Below are positions 49,679 through 63,100 of a stretch of DNA of 64,000 nucleotides, in pieces; positions within the stretch are counted from its first letter, which is position 1, and each line of letters opens with the position of its first letter. Below the pieces are notes generated by a model. The model saw only the letters and a program-made list of their open reading frames with translations, was not told where the DNA came from and searched no databases. The stretch spans positions 310,001 through 374,000 of the forward strand of contig NZ_JAWXVZ010000004.1 of the NCBI RefSeq assembly GCF_033843645.1. The letters are read 5' to 3'. The position numbers were made by a program, and so were the translations under genes. Origin of the DNA: Pseudovibrio zosterae. Lineage in GTDB: Bacteria > Pseudomonadota > Alphaproteobacteria > Rhizobiales > Stappiaceae.

Positions 49679-51133
49679 ATGGCTGATTATTCAAGGTTCA
49701 TGCGACAGGCCAACCTCATTGGCGGCGAATGGGTAAGTGCCGACGATGGCGCTACAATCGCAGTAGAAAATCCAGCAACCGGCGAAGTGATTGGTCATGT
49801 CCCCAAGTGTGGTGCCGCAGAGACGTATCGCGCCATTGCAGCTGCCCAGCGCGCGTTTGAGAGCTACCGCGAAACCACAGCCAATGAACGTTCAGTCATG
49901 CTGCGCCATCTGCATGATGCGCTGATGGATCATCAGCAATCCCTTGCAGAGCTATTGACGACAGAACAAGGCAAACCTCTCGCAGAGGCGAAGGGCGAGA
50001 TCGCCATCGGCGCCGCCTATGTCCTTTGGTACGCAGAAGAGATCCGCCGAACCTATGGCGAGATTGTTCCCTCTCCTGTCCAAGATCGCCGTCTGCTGGT
50101 AACAAAGCACCCAACAGGTGTGGTGGGGGCCATCACTCCCTGGAACTTCCCAAGCTCCATGCTCGCGCGCAAGCTTGGTCCAACACTGGCCGCGGGCTGC
50201 ACGGTGGTGGTCAAGCCGGCCACAGTAACCCCATACTCTGCGCTTGCATGGGGTGTTTTGGCGGAAGATGCTGGCTTCCCCGCTGGTGCAGTCAACATTC
50301 TCACCGGCTCGGCTCGCGAGATTGGTGGCGAGATCATGTCCAACCCACTGGTGAAAAAGGTCACCTTCACCGGCTCTACGGAGGTGGGAAAGACCCTTAT
50401 TCGTCAGTCCGCTGACACGGTGAAGAAGATTTCCATGGAGCTGGGAGGCAACGCACCATTCATTGTCTTTGATGATGCGGATGTAGATCGGGCAGTTGAA
50501 GGGGCGATTGCGTCCAAGTTCCGCAATTCAGGCCAAACCTGTGTTTGCACCAACCGCTTCTATGTTCAAGAAGGCATTTATGACGCCTTCCTTGCCAAAC
50601 TGAAGGCGGCAACGGAGGCATTAAAGGTTGGCAACGGGCTTGAAGACGGCACACAACAAGGCCCGCTCATAGACACAGCTGCCATTTCCAAGATGGAAGA
50701 CCTGATGAAAGATGCCGAGGCAAAAGGTGGCAGAGTGGTAACGGGTGGCAAGCGCCATGCTCTTGGAGGCCAGTTCTATGCGCCTACCATCATTGCGGAG
50801 GCGAACGACATCATGCAACTCACCAGGGAAGAAATCTTCGGCCCGATTGCACCGATTTTCAAATTCAACACGGAAGAAGAGGTTATCGCTAGAGCTAATG
50901 ACACAGAGTTCGGACTTGCAGCCTACGCCTATACTCAGGATCTTGGCCGCGCCTTCCGTCTTAATGAAAAGCTTGAGTACGGTCTGATCGGGATCAACGA
51001 GGGGATCATCACCACGGTTGAAGCGCCATTCGGCGGTCTGAAAGAAAGCGGCCTTGGCAAAGAGGGCGGACATCAGGGAATTGATGACTATCTGGACACC
51101 AAATATACCGCCATCGGTGGCTTGAACCTCTAA
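49679..51133 (+). CDS. gabD: NAD(P)-dependent succinate-semialdehyde dehydrogenase
   Basis: This 484-residue aldehyde dehydrogenase resembles GabD. It has TPWNFPSSMLARKLGPTLAAG, the general base in MELGGNAPFIVF and the catalytic cysteine C288 in SGQTCVCTNRFYVQ. GabD oxidises succinic semialdehyde to succinate in 4-aminobutyrate breakdown; glutarate semialdehyde is an alternative substrate for close relatives. No gabT is adjacent. It is a single gene with its own terminator. Confidence 0.88.
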   Translation: MADYSRFMRQANLIGGEWVSADDGATIAVENPATGEVIGHVPKCGAAETYRAIAAAQRAFESYRETTANERSVMLRHLHDALMDHQQSLAELLTTEQGKPLAEAKGEIAIGAAYVLWYAEEIRRTYGEIVPSPVQDRRLLVTKHPTGVVGAITPWNFPSSMLARKLGPTLAAGCTVVVKPATVTPYSALAWGVLAEDAGFPAGAVNILTGSAREIGGEIMSNPLVKKVTFTGSTEVGKTLIRQSADTVKKISMELGGNAPFIVFDDADVDRAVEGAIASKFRNSGQTCVCTNRFYVQEGIYDAFLAKLKAATEALKVGNGLEDGTQQGPLIDTAAISKMEDLMKDAEAKGGRVVTGGKRHALGGQFYAPTIIAEANDIMQLTREEIFGPIAPIFKFNTEEEVIARANDTEFGLAAYAYTQDLGRAFRLNEKLEYGLIGINEGIITTVEAPFGGLKESGLGKEGGHQGIDDYLDTKYTAIGGLNL

Positions 51134-51172
51134 CAGAAACAGGGGCGCCCTCCCGACGTCCCCCAGCCTCTC

Positions 51173-51193
51173 CTCCCCATCCGGGGAGTTTTC
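51173..51193 (+). terminator. Terminator after gabD
   Basis: CTCCCC-ATCC-GGGGAG followed by TTTTCC gives a short GC stem, 40 bases after the gabD stop and abutting the stop codon of the converging giant gene. Confidence 0.7.
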
Positions 51194-54100
51194 CTAGACG
51201 ATAACGTTGCTATCCGAGTTACCGTCGTCGACGGCCACAGTAACGCTACCCGGAGTGCCTCCGCCAAAGGCGTCAATGGTGACCACATTGATGAAGTTTG
51301 CTCCATTTGTGTTGCCATCAACATCAACGCTCAGCTGACCAGTTGAGCTGTCAAAGTTCACATAATCGCTGACACTGCCAGACACATCGAAGAGACCTGT
51401 CAGATCGACCACATCGCCTTCGCCTGAGTTATAGTCAGCGATAGTGTCCATGGCATCAACCGTCGAAATCACGAAGGTATCTGCGCCAGATCCACCTTCA
51501 AGCAAGTCGGAGCCTGCGCCGCCCTCCAGCCGGTCATTTCCCGCATCGCCACGCAGTACATCGGAGAAGTCCGAGCCAACAGCAAAGTCGTCTCCTGACC
51601 CTAGCTGGCCCTCAAACCCACGCGATGCCTGCGACAGGTCCAGCAGGTCCTGCCCACCTGAAAGCTCAAAGGCATCAATGCCTTGGTAATCCCGTGTACC
51701 ATCCACAATCACAACATCGTTGTCATCAGTACCCGAAGCTACGTCGTAGACATTGGAAGTGCCATCCGCATCAGCAAGCAGATCTCCGGTCACCCCCGTT
51801 GTCACCTCAGCATCCGTACCACTATCCGTCAGTTGGATTGTATTGAGGTTGCTTACATTGATGGAACCGGTTGCCGCTGTCATTGCAGGCACACCAGCGT
51901 CATCCGTCACGTCAAAGGTTAGTGGCAATGCACCGGTATAACCTTCGTTGACGGTAACTTCCCAAGTACCCGGCGTGGTGCCTGCCTTGATTGAACCATC
52001 CGAAGATGTCAGCTGCACGTTTGAGACCGACAAGTTGTTGCCATCGGGATCCGTGGCTGTAGAAAGAAGATCCGCTTCCGTGATGATGAACATCTCTTGT
52101 CCGGGCTCGTCCAGCACCACAGACGGCACATCTGGCTGGGCATTCACATTGAAGCCGAAGTTGAAGATAGAGCCCTTCCCTTCGCTGCTGGTACCCTGCG
52201 CCTGCGCCGTGATGTCTCCGAAGAAGTCAGAGGGCAACGTCACCGCAAGGGCGGTAAGAGCCGCGATGAATGTCGCCTCATTCGCGAAGCTGGACCGGGA
52301 GACCGTCAAGGTATCCCCGTTCAACGAGCCGGAGTTGAAGCTCGCCCCTGCTGGCAGGCCGGAGAAGACAATCTCCACTTGGTCCAGCGTTTCCTGATCA
52401 GGACCGACAGCGTCGGTAATCCCGGCCATTACATCAATTGGGACAACGGTTGGAGAGCCGTCCTGCGCCGCATCCGAAACGGCCACGCTCAGGCTCACGT
52501 CCGCAGAGGGCTCCACGCTGATGGTTGAGTTCGAACTCTCAGACCCCTCAGAGGTTGTCACAGTGGTTACCATCTGAATAGGCGAGTTCACACCTGGCGC
52601 AGTTCCCGTGGAATAGTCTTGCGGGAAGGTGAGCGAGAGGGCATTGGCCTCCGCAACCGAGCCGGTCCATTCAAGCCCCGCAACATCCAGCGCACCGCCA
52701 TTGGCCGTTGTGCCCGTGGGCAATCGATCGAACGTAATGGAGACTGTGTCTGGTGTGTTCGCATCGCCCTCCGAACCATCTGCATCCGTTATGGCTGCAG
52801 TAATGCCGAGAGCAATGGTCACACCAGCACCATCCGCGTCTTCGGTGCCGCTCACGTCTTGTGTCACAAGGTCAATGTCTTCCTCAGGGGTAATCGTCAC
52901 CACAAGATCAGCCACCGCAGATTCCTCTGTGGCGTTCGCGGCAGTCTGGTCTGCAACCGTTGGCTCCGATGATACTGAGACAACTTTCAACGTCACCTGA
53001 CCGGAGTTGTCCGGTCCGGGCAAGAACTCCACGTCGCCAATATCAGCGGCGGGAATCCTCGCCTCTGAAGGCCCGGTTGCCACAGCAACACCATTAACGA
53101 GGATCTGAGCGCCATTTGGAACGTCACGAATGACGTACTCGGCAATCACCTCATGAGGATCGGTGACAGCACCGGAGATGCTCAAAGCCACCGCCGTATC
53201 CTCGGTTGTTGAGGCATCAGAAACTTCCACTGTCGGCACGTCCGCATCTGGAACCACCTTGAACAGGAAGTCTGCTTCACCAGAGTTTGTATCACCGTTG
53301 CTCAGCTCCAGCGTATTCACATGCAAGGTCAAACGAACTTGATCCGGCAAATTTGGGTCGAGCGCATCTGGTGTCCGCGCATGTTGGTCGGCAAGTCCGA
53401 TTTTCAATCCAGCAAATTCTGCAGGCGTCAACGTATAGCTGCGCAGCCCGTCAGGCCCCAGGCCATTGTCGATACCTGCAGATACAGTGAGATAATCGGG
53501 GACACCTAGCAGTGTTACGCTGTAGACCTCAGACCCATCCTGATCCGGCGTCATGGCAGTCACCACGGAAGACAACATGGAATCCATGTCTTCCAGCGTC
53601 TCCACCACTGGCAGCAGGTCGCCGTTGTCTGTGTCCGTCGGCAAGTTCGGATCAAAGTCGATCTGCCCTGCATCTGCAACCGCCTCAACGTGAATGGTTC
53701 CAGTGCGTGTGGTGGATGCGGTATCCCCGTTCGGCTCCACGGAAGTCGCCGTGATACTGATGGGGAAGTCGCCGTGCAGTTCAGCCGTGGGCTTGAAGAA
53801 CAGCCCATTCAAATCCGCAAGCGGCACATCATAGGTCAACACGCCACCGGCATTGCTGCTCGGCGTCAGCGGGTTGCCAGCACTATCTGCAATCACACCA
53901 TCTGTAGTGTTGATCTGGATTTGCGCTGTGGTGCCCAGCGTTTCGCCCGGATCAACCAATGCGACAGTAGCGCTTATGGAGATCAAAGTGTCCTCATTGC
54001 CGCTAGTCCCGTGCACTGTCACTTTGGGTGCATCGGCAACTGGCTCAACATAGACGTCGGTCGTCTGTGCAACACTATTTGAGAAGCCGCATTTCACGTT

Positions 54101-57100
54101 GAGCGACAACGAGGTGTGAGAGATTTCATCAACCCCGTCAAACGGCGTATTTGCGCTGGAAACATGTTCCGGCAATTGCAGCGAGAACACGGTAGCATCA
54201 GTTACGGCGTCTGTATTGATCACGAACGTGCCGGTCACTGGATTATACACCACTGCCGCCGGATCACTGGCCGTCAGTGTCGCGCCATTCGGAGTTCCAT
54301 CCAGCGTGATGGAAGTCTCTCCAGGCAAGCTGCCCCAGTCTCCGCCATAATTGTTCAGCTGCAGAGTAAAGGTAAGTGCTTGATCTTCCACACCAGAGAG
54401 CGGAGACATGCCATCCACAGCATCCACCAGGGTCACATCCGGCACCGGTGGCAAGTTGTTGATGTCACAGCCATCACCGCCACCTCCAGAGGTTACGTCT
54501 TCAACGTGGACGTAGAAGTCGGCCTCGGCCACGGCAACACCATGAAGCAGCGCCGCATCGCCAAGCGAAATGCCGCCCGGAATGCTCTCATCATTTTCAA
54601 CGACGATTGCTGTAAGAGTGAACTTGTAGTCTGTGTCTGCATTGACGTTAGACGGCACGAACTCCAGGTTGCCGATGTCAGCAGCCGAAACAATCACTGC
54701 ACCAGAGCCGGTATCAATGCCATTCTGGAATGTGACAGAAGGTGTGCCGGTGCTGATGCCACCGCCACTTGGTACATCCGCAAGAGCATCGCCAGTTATG
54801 ACGAAGTAGAGGTTCTCAGAGCCGTCATAGTTGATCCCGTCAGGCAGGATTTCGGTCATCATCCCGCCGAGGCGCGTTGCATTTCCCGCTGCCCCGCCCT
54901 TTGCCGTATCAAGCAGGAAGGCACCACTATCATCGCCGACATAAGCTTCGGCCTCTCCGCCCGCTGGCACGGTAATCGTCGGCGTGTCTGCAACGCCCTT
55001 CACGTTGAAGGTAAGTGTTCCCGTTTCCGTCTTTGTTGGGCCAGTCGGATCAGTCGCCTCACGCACCTCATAGGAGATACCAAGAGTGAAGTCCTCGTTG
55101 CTGTCCTTAGGCGGCACAACCACGAAGTTACCAATCTGATCTGACGGGATGATCAACTCGCCGTCGCCGTTCAGAAAGATCTCCGTTGAAGCCCCACCAG
55201 ACGGATCATCCAGGAAGAACCGCGCCTCCTCGCCTACCGAGTTGGGTATTCCGGTCCCAAGCGTGATGACAACGTCGCCCGTCAGTTCTTCTGGAGACTG
55301 GTCGCTTTTGTCAATCAAGTTGCCATCAAGGTTCGGGTTGAACCGTTGATCTTCCTTGATGTTGAAGGTCTGATTTGGATTGCCACCATCAACAGACGGT
55401 GTCACTTCGATGATCAACGGCGTGTCCGCATTCTGCCCAGCCTCGCCGTCATTAAACTCGCGGGTGGTCACACGCGCTTCAATGGTTGTGGACCCGTCCG
55501 CACTGCGAACTGGAAGACCTGTTGCAGGATCAGCGGTCAAGACTCCTGAAAAATGGGTGGGAACACCAGAAAGAACTGCCGTTTGCCACTGGCCACTCTC
55601 AAGTGTCCAAGAGGTTGTGCCGTTTGTATTATCAACGGATGTGAGCTTGGCCGGAACAAGGTTCCCGCCAGCGTCGGTGTAAAAGACCACCATTCCCTTT
55701 GGAATACCATTTATAACAACGGCTTCAATTGTTTCCGATCCATCCATATCTGGATTTGTTGGAGCGAGCGGTATCGGCATAAAGCCACCGGCAGCATCCA
55801 CTGTGTTCTCCGCCACCGGTGGCGGATCCGGCAACACCGAAGGATCGTTCACTGCCTCCACATCAATATCGACAGTTACAGATACTTGCCGCACATCCTG
55901 CACGCTGCCGGCAGTATTGCGGGAGTCAACGACAGTCATCTCAACGCCGATGTCACCAAAGAACCCGCTGCTGTCCTGCCCAGGCAAAGCATCAGCTGCA
56001 TCAGCGTCTCGATCATCGTGGGCGAGCGGTGTTAGCGTTAGGGTCCCGTTGAATGAGGTTACCCCATCGACAAATGTCAAAATGAGATTGCCCGTGGTTT
56101 CATCATAAAACGCCTGCTGGATCTTGGAGGCTTCAGGACCCAAAATGCTCGGATCAACAATGCCATTTGATTGATATGGAAACCAACCATTGGGAATGCA
56201 GACCACAGTGATGACGGAGATTTCTTCCGAACCATCCGTATCTGGCGTACTTGCAGCGATCTGCAGATCTACACTGGAGTCCTCGTTAATCTCCACTATT
56301 GGTGTCTTGTCTCCAGGTTGCACCACAACATTGGAATCCGGGTCATTTTCCGGAGTGGTCACAAACCCATCTGACGGCGGCACAAGTGTCACCGTCAATT
56401 CAGCTTCCGCTTTTGGCTGCACGGTTACTTGTGTACTGAACGGCTCCACCAAGGTGTTGTCGGATGTATCGTATTCGTTATCGCCGCTTTGAGTGACCGG
56501 GGTATCCGTCTCCTTGACCTCAACAGTACCTGAGATGTCAAAAACACCACTGAAATTCTGCGGATAGGAAATACGAAGGTTCTGCACAAACCCTTGGAAC
56601 TGGGCGTCAGAAACCCCGTCAGGCTGCGTTATCTCATAGGTTGCCGAGGTCGAATTGCTGCTGATCAAGGCGATATCGCCTCGGTTTGATGAAGCGCTAG
56701 AGAACAGGGAAACGTCGTTGCCAAGATTGAAGCTATCGCTTGCGGTCTCAGCCAACGCAATAGTTACGGCTATGGTGCCATAGCTCTCAGAGCCATCTGT
56801 ATCCCCAAGGCGCAAACGATTGAAGCGCAAGCGCGACTGACCGACCGAGTTGAGATCCTCATTGGTTCTTTGATCGCTCACGCGAATGTCGGGATCATCA
56901 ATCACCGCATCGACGTCAACCTCCACCGTATCACTAGCTGTTTCAGAGTCGGAGGGAAGGCCACTTGCGGTATCAATCGACGTCACCGTCGCCGTCATAT
57001 CACCGCCCATCAACGTACTGACATCCAGATCCGTATCGCCAGAAGGCTTCATGGTCAGACTACCCGACCAAGTCTGAAGGCCCGGCTTCAAGGTGATGGT

Positions 57101-60100
57101 CAGATCTCCCGTTGCACTTTTGTAAGTGGCGCTCTGAACATCGCTGCCACCAGAGACAAAAGCGCCGGAAGCAACGGCATCGCCATTTGAGAGGGCGACC
57201 CAGCCGTCCGGTACGTTTGAGATAACAATGGTACTGAGGTTTTCAGATCCATCTTGATCAGGCGTTTGCGCACTGATGCTCACGGTGAACGGCGTATCTT
57301 CCTTGGCAATCACCACATCACCAGCGGTATCGACAGCTGTCACGCTCATGGTGATTGTTGGCTCGGCAATCGGCAACACATTCACCTTGAATGTAGCCGT
57401 ATCACTGCCTTCATTCGAGTTGGCAGTCACTTCCCCGCCAATTACACCGGAAAAGTGCTCCGGCAGATCCGTGATGGTGAGTGCGGTATACTCCGCAAGC
57501 GTTCCTGTCCATACGCCCGTGTTTCCATCGTAGCTGCCAGCATTAAAGCTTGCTGTATTGGGCAAACCAGAGAATGTGATAGAGACCGGTTCAACCAACT
57601 GCTCGGAAAAGTCGCTATCCGTAATGGCAAGACCCAGATTCAAGGCGATCGGTCCACTGTCCTCATCGACAGTCTTGTCCTGCGCAGTGATGGCGATATC
57701 TTCCGTTGCTGCGATATCAATTGTGGAGTTGACAGTAACTTGGCCTTCTGGTGTCGCCACGGTGGTGGAGACTGCGATGACCGTCTCTGCCGTTCCAACA
57801 GGAGAACTTTCGGTTGAGAAGTCTTCAGGGAAGGTGAGCGCCAGCTGGTTGGCCTCGGCCACACTGCCGGTCCAGCTCAGCCCTGCCACATCCAGCGTGC
57901 CCCCATTGGCTGTGGTGCCGTCGGGCAGCCGGTCAAAGGTGATCGTGACCGTGTCAGGCGTATTGGCATCGCCTTCCGACAAGTCGGCATCGGTAATGGC
58001 AGCGGCAAGGCCAAGGTCGACCGTAACCCCTGCCCCATCACCATCTTCCGTGCCAGTTACATCTTGCGCGGACAACTCGATATCCGGCTCGAAGTTGACC
58101 AGAATGCCGAACGGTGCAGAAGCCGTCCCGCCTTCATCCGTGTTGGCAGTAAACGTGCCGCTGATCGAGGTCTGCGGGTTCTCGGTCGAGAAGTCCGCTG
58201 GCAGCGACAGCACCAGATTGGCAAGGCCGCTGGCTGGCCCAGTGTAGGTCAGCGTACCGCCGGAGATGTTGGCGGTAGAGAATGTTGTGCCGCCATCGGT
58301 TGAGAACTGCGCCCCATCGGGCAGATCGGTGATCTCGAAACTGACGGTGGTCAGGCTTTCAGAGCCATCGGCATCGGTTGCCTGAGCCGTAAAGTAATCC
58401 CCCAGCGAGACAAGCAGCGGGGCTGTGCCCGTGTCGGTCTCACTCAGAACAATGGTGGGCGCGCCGGAGGACTGATCGACCTGATCCGTATAGCCAACCG
58501 CAACATCACCTTCAAAGGTGAGCGACAAGGTGATGGGCTCGGTTGGGCCGGTCCCCTCATTGGAGGTGGCCGTTACCGTGCCTTGCAACACCGGGCCCGG
58601 GTTCTGGGTGGAAAAGTCAATCGGCAAGGTGATCTCAAGCGCGGCAAACTCTGCGGGTGTGCCGGTGAAGGTGAAATCACCATTCCCATCAAGCGAACCT
58701 GCGGACACACTTGTCCCCGGAGGCAGGTCTGAGAACGTGACGGTGATGCTCTCGATCACCTCCGAGCCATCTCCATCGCTCTGGGTGACGCTGATGTAGT
58801 CAACCGGTTTGAACGGAACCGGGGCGTCGGTCTCGGAAAGCGCAATCGGCTGCACATCGATATCAATGTCAGAAGCTTCCTTGACAGTGATGGTAGAGGT
58901 CACCGTCTCCTTGCCTTCCGGCGTGGTCACCGTTGTGGTCACCATGATCGGATCCGTGCCCCCCGACCCGCTCTCGGTTGAGAAGTCTTCAGGGAAGGTG
59001 AGCGCCAGCTGGTTGGCTTCAGCCACACTGCCGGTCCAGCTCAGCCCTGCCACATCCAGCGTGCCCCCATTGGCCGTGGTGCCATCGGGCAGCCGGTCAA
59101 AGGTGATCGTGACCGTGTCGGGCGTATTGGCATCTCCCTCCGACAGGTCCGCATCGGTGATGGCGGAAGAAATCCCCAAATCAACGGTCACACCAACGCC
59201 ATCACCATCTTCCGTGCCAGTTACATCTTGCGCGGACAACTCGATATCCGGCTCGAAGTTGACCAGAATGCCGAACGGCGCAGAAGCCGTCCCGCCCTCA
59301 TCCGTTTTGGCTGTAAACGTGCCACTGATCGAAGTCTGCGGGTTCTCGGTCGAGAAGTCCGCTGGCAGCGACAGCACCAGATTGGCAAGGCCGCTGGCAG
59401 GGCCTATATAGGTCAGCGTGCCGCCGGAGATGTTAGCCGTAGAGAACGTTGTGCCGCCATCGGTTGAGAACTGCGCCCCATCGGGCAGATCGGTGATCTC
59501 GAAGCTGACGGTGGTCAGGCTTTCAGAGCCATCGGCATCCGTGGCTTGCGCCGTAAAGTAGTCGCCCAACGAGACAAGCAGCGGGTCAGTGCCCGTGTCG
59601 GTCTCACTCAGAACAATGGTGGGCGCGCCGGAGGACTGATCGACCTGATCCGTATAGCCAACCGCAACATCACCTTCAAAATCAACGGCAAGCGTCACAG
59701 GTGTGACCGTGAAGCCTTCATTGCTCGTCGCGGTCAGACTACCCTTCAAGTCCGGACCTGGGTTTTGCGTTGAAAAGTCAGTCGGCAGCGTGATCTCAAG
59801 CGCGGCAAACTCTGCGGGCGTGCCAGTAAAGGTCAATGTACCAGAGCTATCAATCACGCCTGCGGAGGCCGTCGTGCCCGAGGGCAAATCATTCAGCACC
59901 AATGTCAGGCTCTGAACTTCCTCTGATCCATCCGCATCGCTGACGGTGATCTGAATGAAATCTGCAGGCTTGACCGCTAGTGGCGCGTCTGTTTCCGTAG
60001 CCCTGATTGTATTGGCCGTTACATCGATGTCCTGCGTTGGGGCAATGGTAATGGCGAAATCAGAACTCTCGCTACCCTCCGGTGTGGTTACAGTGCTGGT

Positions 60101-63100
60101 CACAGCAATGGGCGTTTCAGGTGTGCCATCCGGCGAACTCTCGGTCGAGAAATCCGGCGGGAATGTCAAACTTAACGCATTGGCTTCGTTTACCGATCCA
60201 GTCCAAGTCAGATTGCCAACATCAAGTGTACCGGCATTGGCAGTTGTTCCAGCAGGAAGTCGGTCAAAGGTCAAGACAACCGTATTTGGGGTATCATTGT
60301 CTCCTTCAGATCCATCCTGATCAGAAATGTCCGCGGTGATCGCCAGCGCAATCGTCACACCCACATCACCCGGTCCATCAGCATCCTCAACACCGCTCAC
60401 GTCCTTGGTAGACAGATCAATGTCCTCGGACGCCTGAATCTTGATTGTCGAGTTTACTGTTTCTTGACCTTCGGGCGTCGTTACCGTTGTGGTTACCTTG
60501 ATAGGCTCTCCCGGTGCAAAGTCCCCTTTGACCAGCTGAACACTATCAATAAAGCCACCATAAGTATCATTCTCGCTGGCAAGCTCCCTGAACTCAAGAC
60601 GATCGAGACCAGCTTCACCTGTCACCTTGAAAGTATGCGTGACCCATTCCGGTCCCTGCGCTTCCAACGTCGCGATCTTCTGATTGTTCCAGTAGACCTC
60701 TATGGTTTCAGTTCCGCCACGACGCGCCGCAATATCGACGCTAAGCAGGTATGTCTCACCGGTTTCCGCAGACACATCCTGAAAGAGCGTGTCCACTGCG
60801 CGCTCAGCATCAAGCTCTGCATACTGCTCACCCTCTGAAGCCACGCGCCCCTGATAGCGATCCTGAATTTCGATACGTGTACCGCCCCAACCAGGTACGC
60901 TGTTTCCACTCGGATACGATCCCCAATAGCCCTGTGGCAGATCGGGGTCTTCAAAACTGCCATTGACGATTAGATTGCTACCAGTGGGCGTAAAGACTTC
61001 GCTCTCGGTTGAGAAGTCTTTGGGGAAGGTGAGCGCCAGCTGATTGGCCTCGGCCACACTGCCGGTCCAGCTCAGCCCTGCCACATCCAGCGTGCCCACA
61101 TTGGCTGTGGTGCCATCGGGCAGCCGGTCAAAGGTGATGGTCACCGTGTCAGGCGTATTGGCATCTCCTTCCGACAAGTCCGCATCGGTGATGGCGGCAG
61201 AAATGCCCAAATCTACGGTCACACCAACGCCGTCGCCATCTTCCGGCTCGCAAACGTCTGGTGCAGATAGGATGATATCTGGCTCGAAGTTGACCAGAAT
61301 GCCGAACGGCGCAGAAGCCGTCCCGCCCTCATCCGTTTTGGCTGTAAACGTGCCACTGATCGAAGTCTGCGGGTTCTCGGTCGAGAAGTCCGCTGGCAGC
61401 GACAGCACCAGATTGGCAAGGCCGCTGGCAGGACCTGTATAGGTCAGCGTGCCGCCGGAGATGTTGGCGGTAGAGAATGTTGTGCCGCCATCGGTTGAGA
61501 ACTGCGCCCCATCGGGCAGATCGGTGATCTCGAAGCTGACGGTGGTCAGGCTTTCAGAGCCATCGGCATCCGTTGCCTGAGCCGTAAAGTAATCCCCCAA
61601 CGAGACAAGCAGCGGGTCTGTGCCCGTGTCGGTCTCACTCAGAACGATGGTGGGCGCACCTGAGGACTGATCAACCTGATCCGTATAGCCAACCGCAACA
61701 TCACCTTCAAAGGTGAGCGACAAGGTGATGGGCTCGGTTGGGCCGGTCCCCTCATTGGAGGAGGCCGTTACCGTGCCTTGCAACACCGGGCCCGGGTTCT
61801 GGGTGGAAAAGTCAGTCGGCAAGGTGATCTCAAGCGCGGCAAACTCTGCGGGCGTGCCGGTGAAGGTGAAATTACCATTCCCATCCAGCGAACCTGCGGA
61901 CACACTTGTCCCCGGAGGCAGGTCTGAGAACGTGACGGTGATGCTCTCGATCACCTCCGAGCCATCGGCATCGCTCTGGGTGACGCTGATGTAGTCAACC
62001 GGTTTGAACGGAACCGGGGCGTCGGTCTCGGAAAGCGCAATCGGCTGCACATCGATATCAATGTCAGAAGCTTCCTTGACAGTGATGGTAGAGGTCACCG
62101 TCTCCTTGCCTTCCGGCGTGGTCACCGTTGTGGTCACCAAGATCGGATCCGTGCCCCCCGACCCGCTCTCGGTTGAGAAGTCTTCAGGGAAGGTGAGCGC
62201 CAGCTGGTTGGCTTCAGCCACACTGCCGGTCCAACTCAGCCCTGCCACGTCCAGCGTGCCCCCATTGGCCGTGGTGCCATCGGGCAGCCGGTCAAAGGTG
62301 ATCGTGACCGTGTCAGGCGTGTTGGCATCGCCTTCCGACAGGTCCGCATCGGTGATGGCAGCGGCAAGGCCAAGGTCGACCGTAACCCCTGCCCCATCAC
62401 CATCTTCCGTGCCAGTTACATCTTGCGCGGACAACTCGATATCCGGCTCGAAGTTGACCAGAATGCCGAACGGCGCAGAAGCCGTCCCGCCCTCATCCGT
62501 GTTGGCTGTAAACGTGCCGCTGATCGAGGTCTGCGGGTTCTCGGTCGAGAAGTCCGCTGGCAGCGACAGCACCAGATTGGCAAGGCCGCTGGCAGGCCCG
62601 GTATAGGTCAGCGTGCCGCCGGAGATGTTGGCGGTAGAGAATGTAGTGCCGCCATCGGTTGAGAACTGCGCCCCATCGGGCAGATCGGTGATCTCGAAAC
62701 TGACGGTGGTCAGGCTTTCAGAGCCATCGGCATCGGTTGCCTGAGCCGTAAAGTAATCCCCCAGCGAGACAAGCAGCGGGTCTGTGCCCGTGTCGGTCTC
62801 ACTCAGAACAATGGTGGGCGCGCCGGAGGACTGATCGACCTGATCCGTATAGCCAACCGCAACATCGCCTTCAAAGGCGAGCGACAAGGTGATGGGTTCG
62901 GTTGGGCCGGTCCCCTCATTGGAGGAGGCCGTTACCGTGCCTTGCAACACCGGGCCCGGGTTCTGGGTGGAAAAGTCAGTCGGCAGCGTGATCTCAAGCG
63001 CGGCAAACTCTGCGGGCGTGCCGGTGAAGGTGAAATCACCATTCCCATCAAGCGAGCCTGCGGACACACTTGTCCCTGGAGGCAGGTCTGAGAACGTGAC

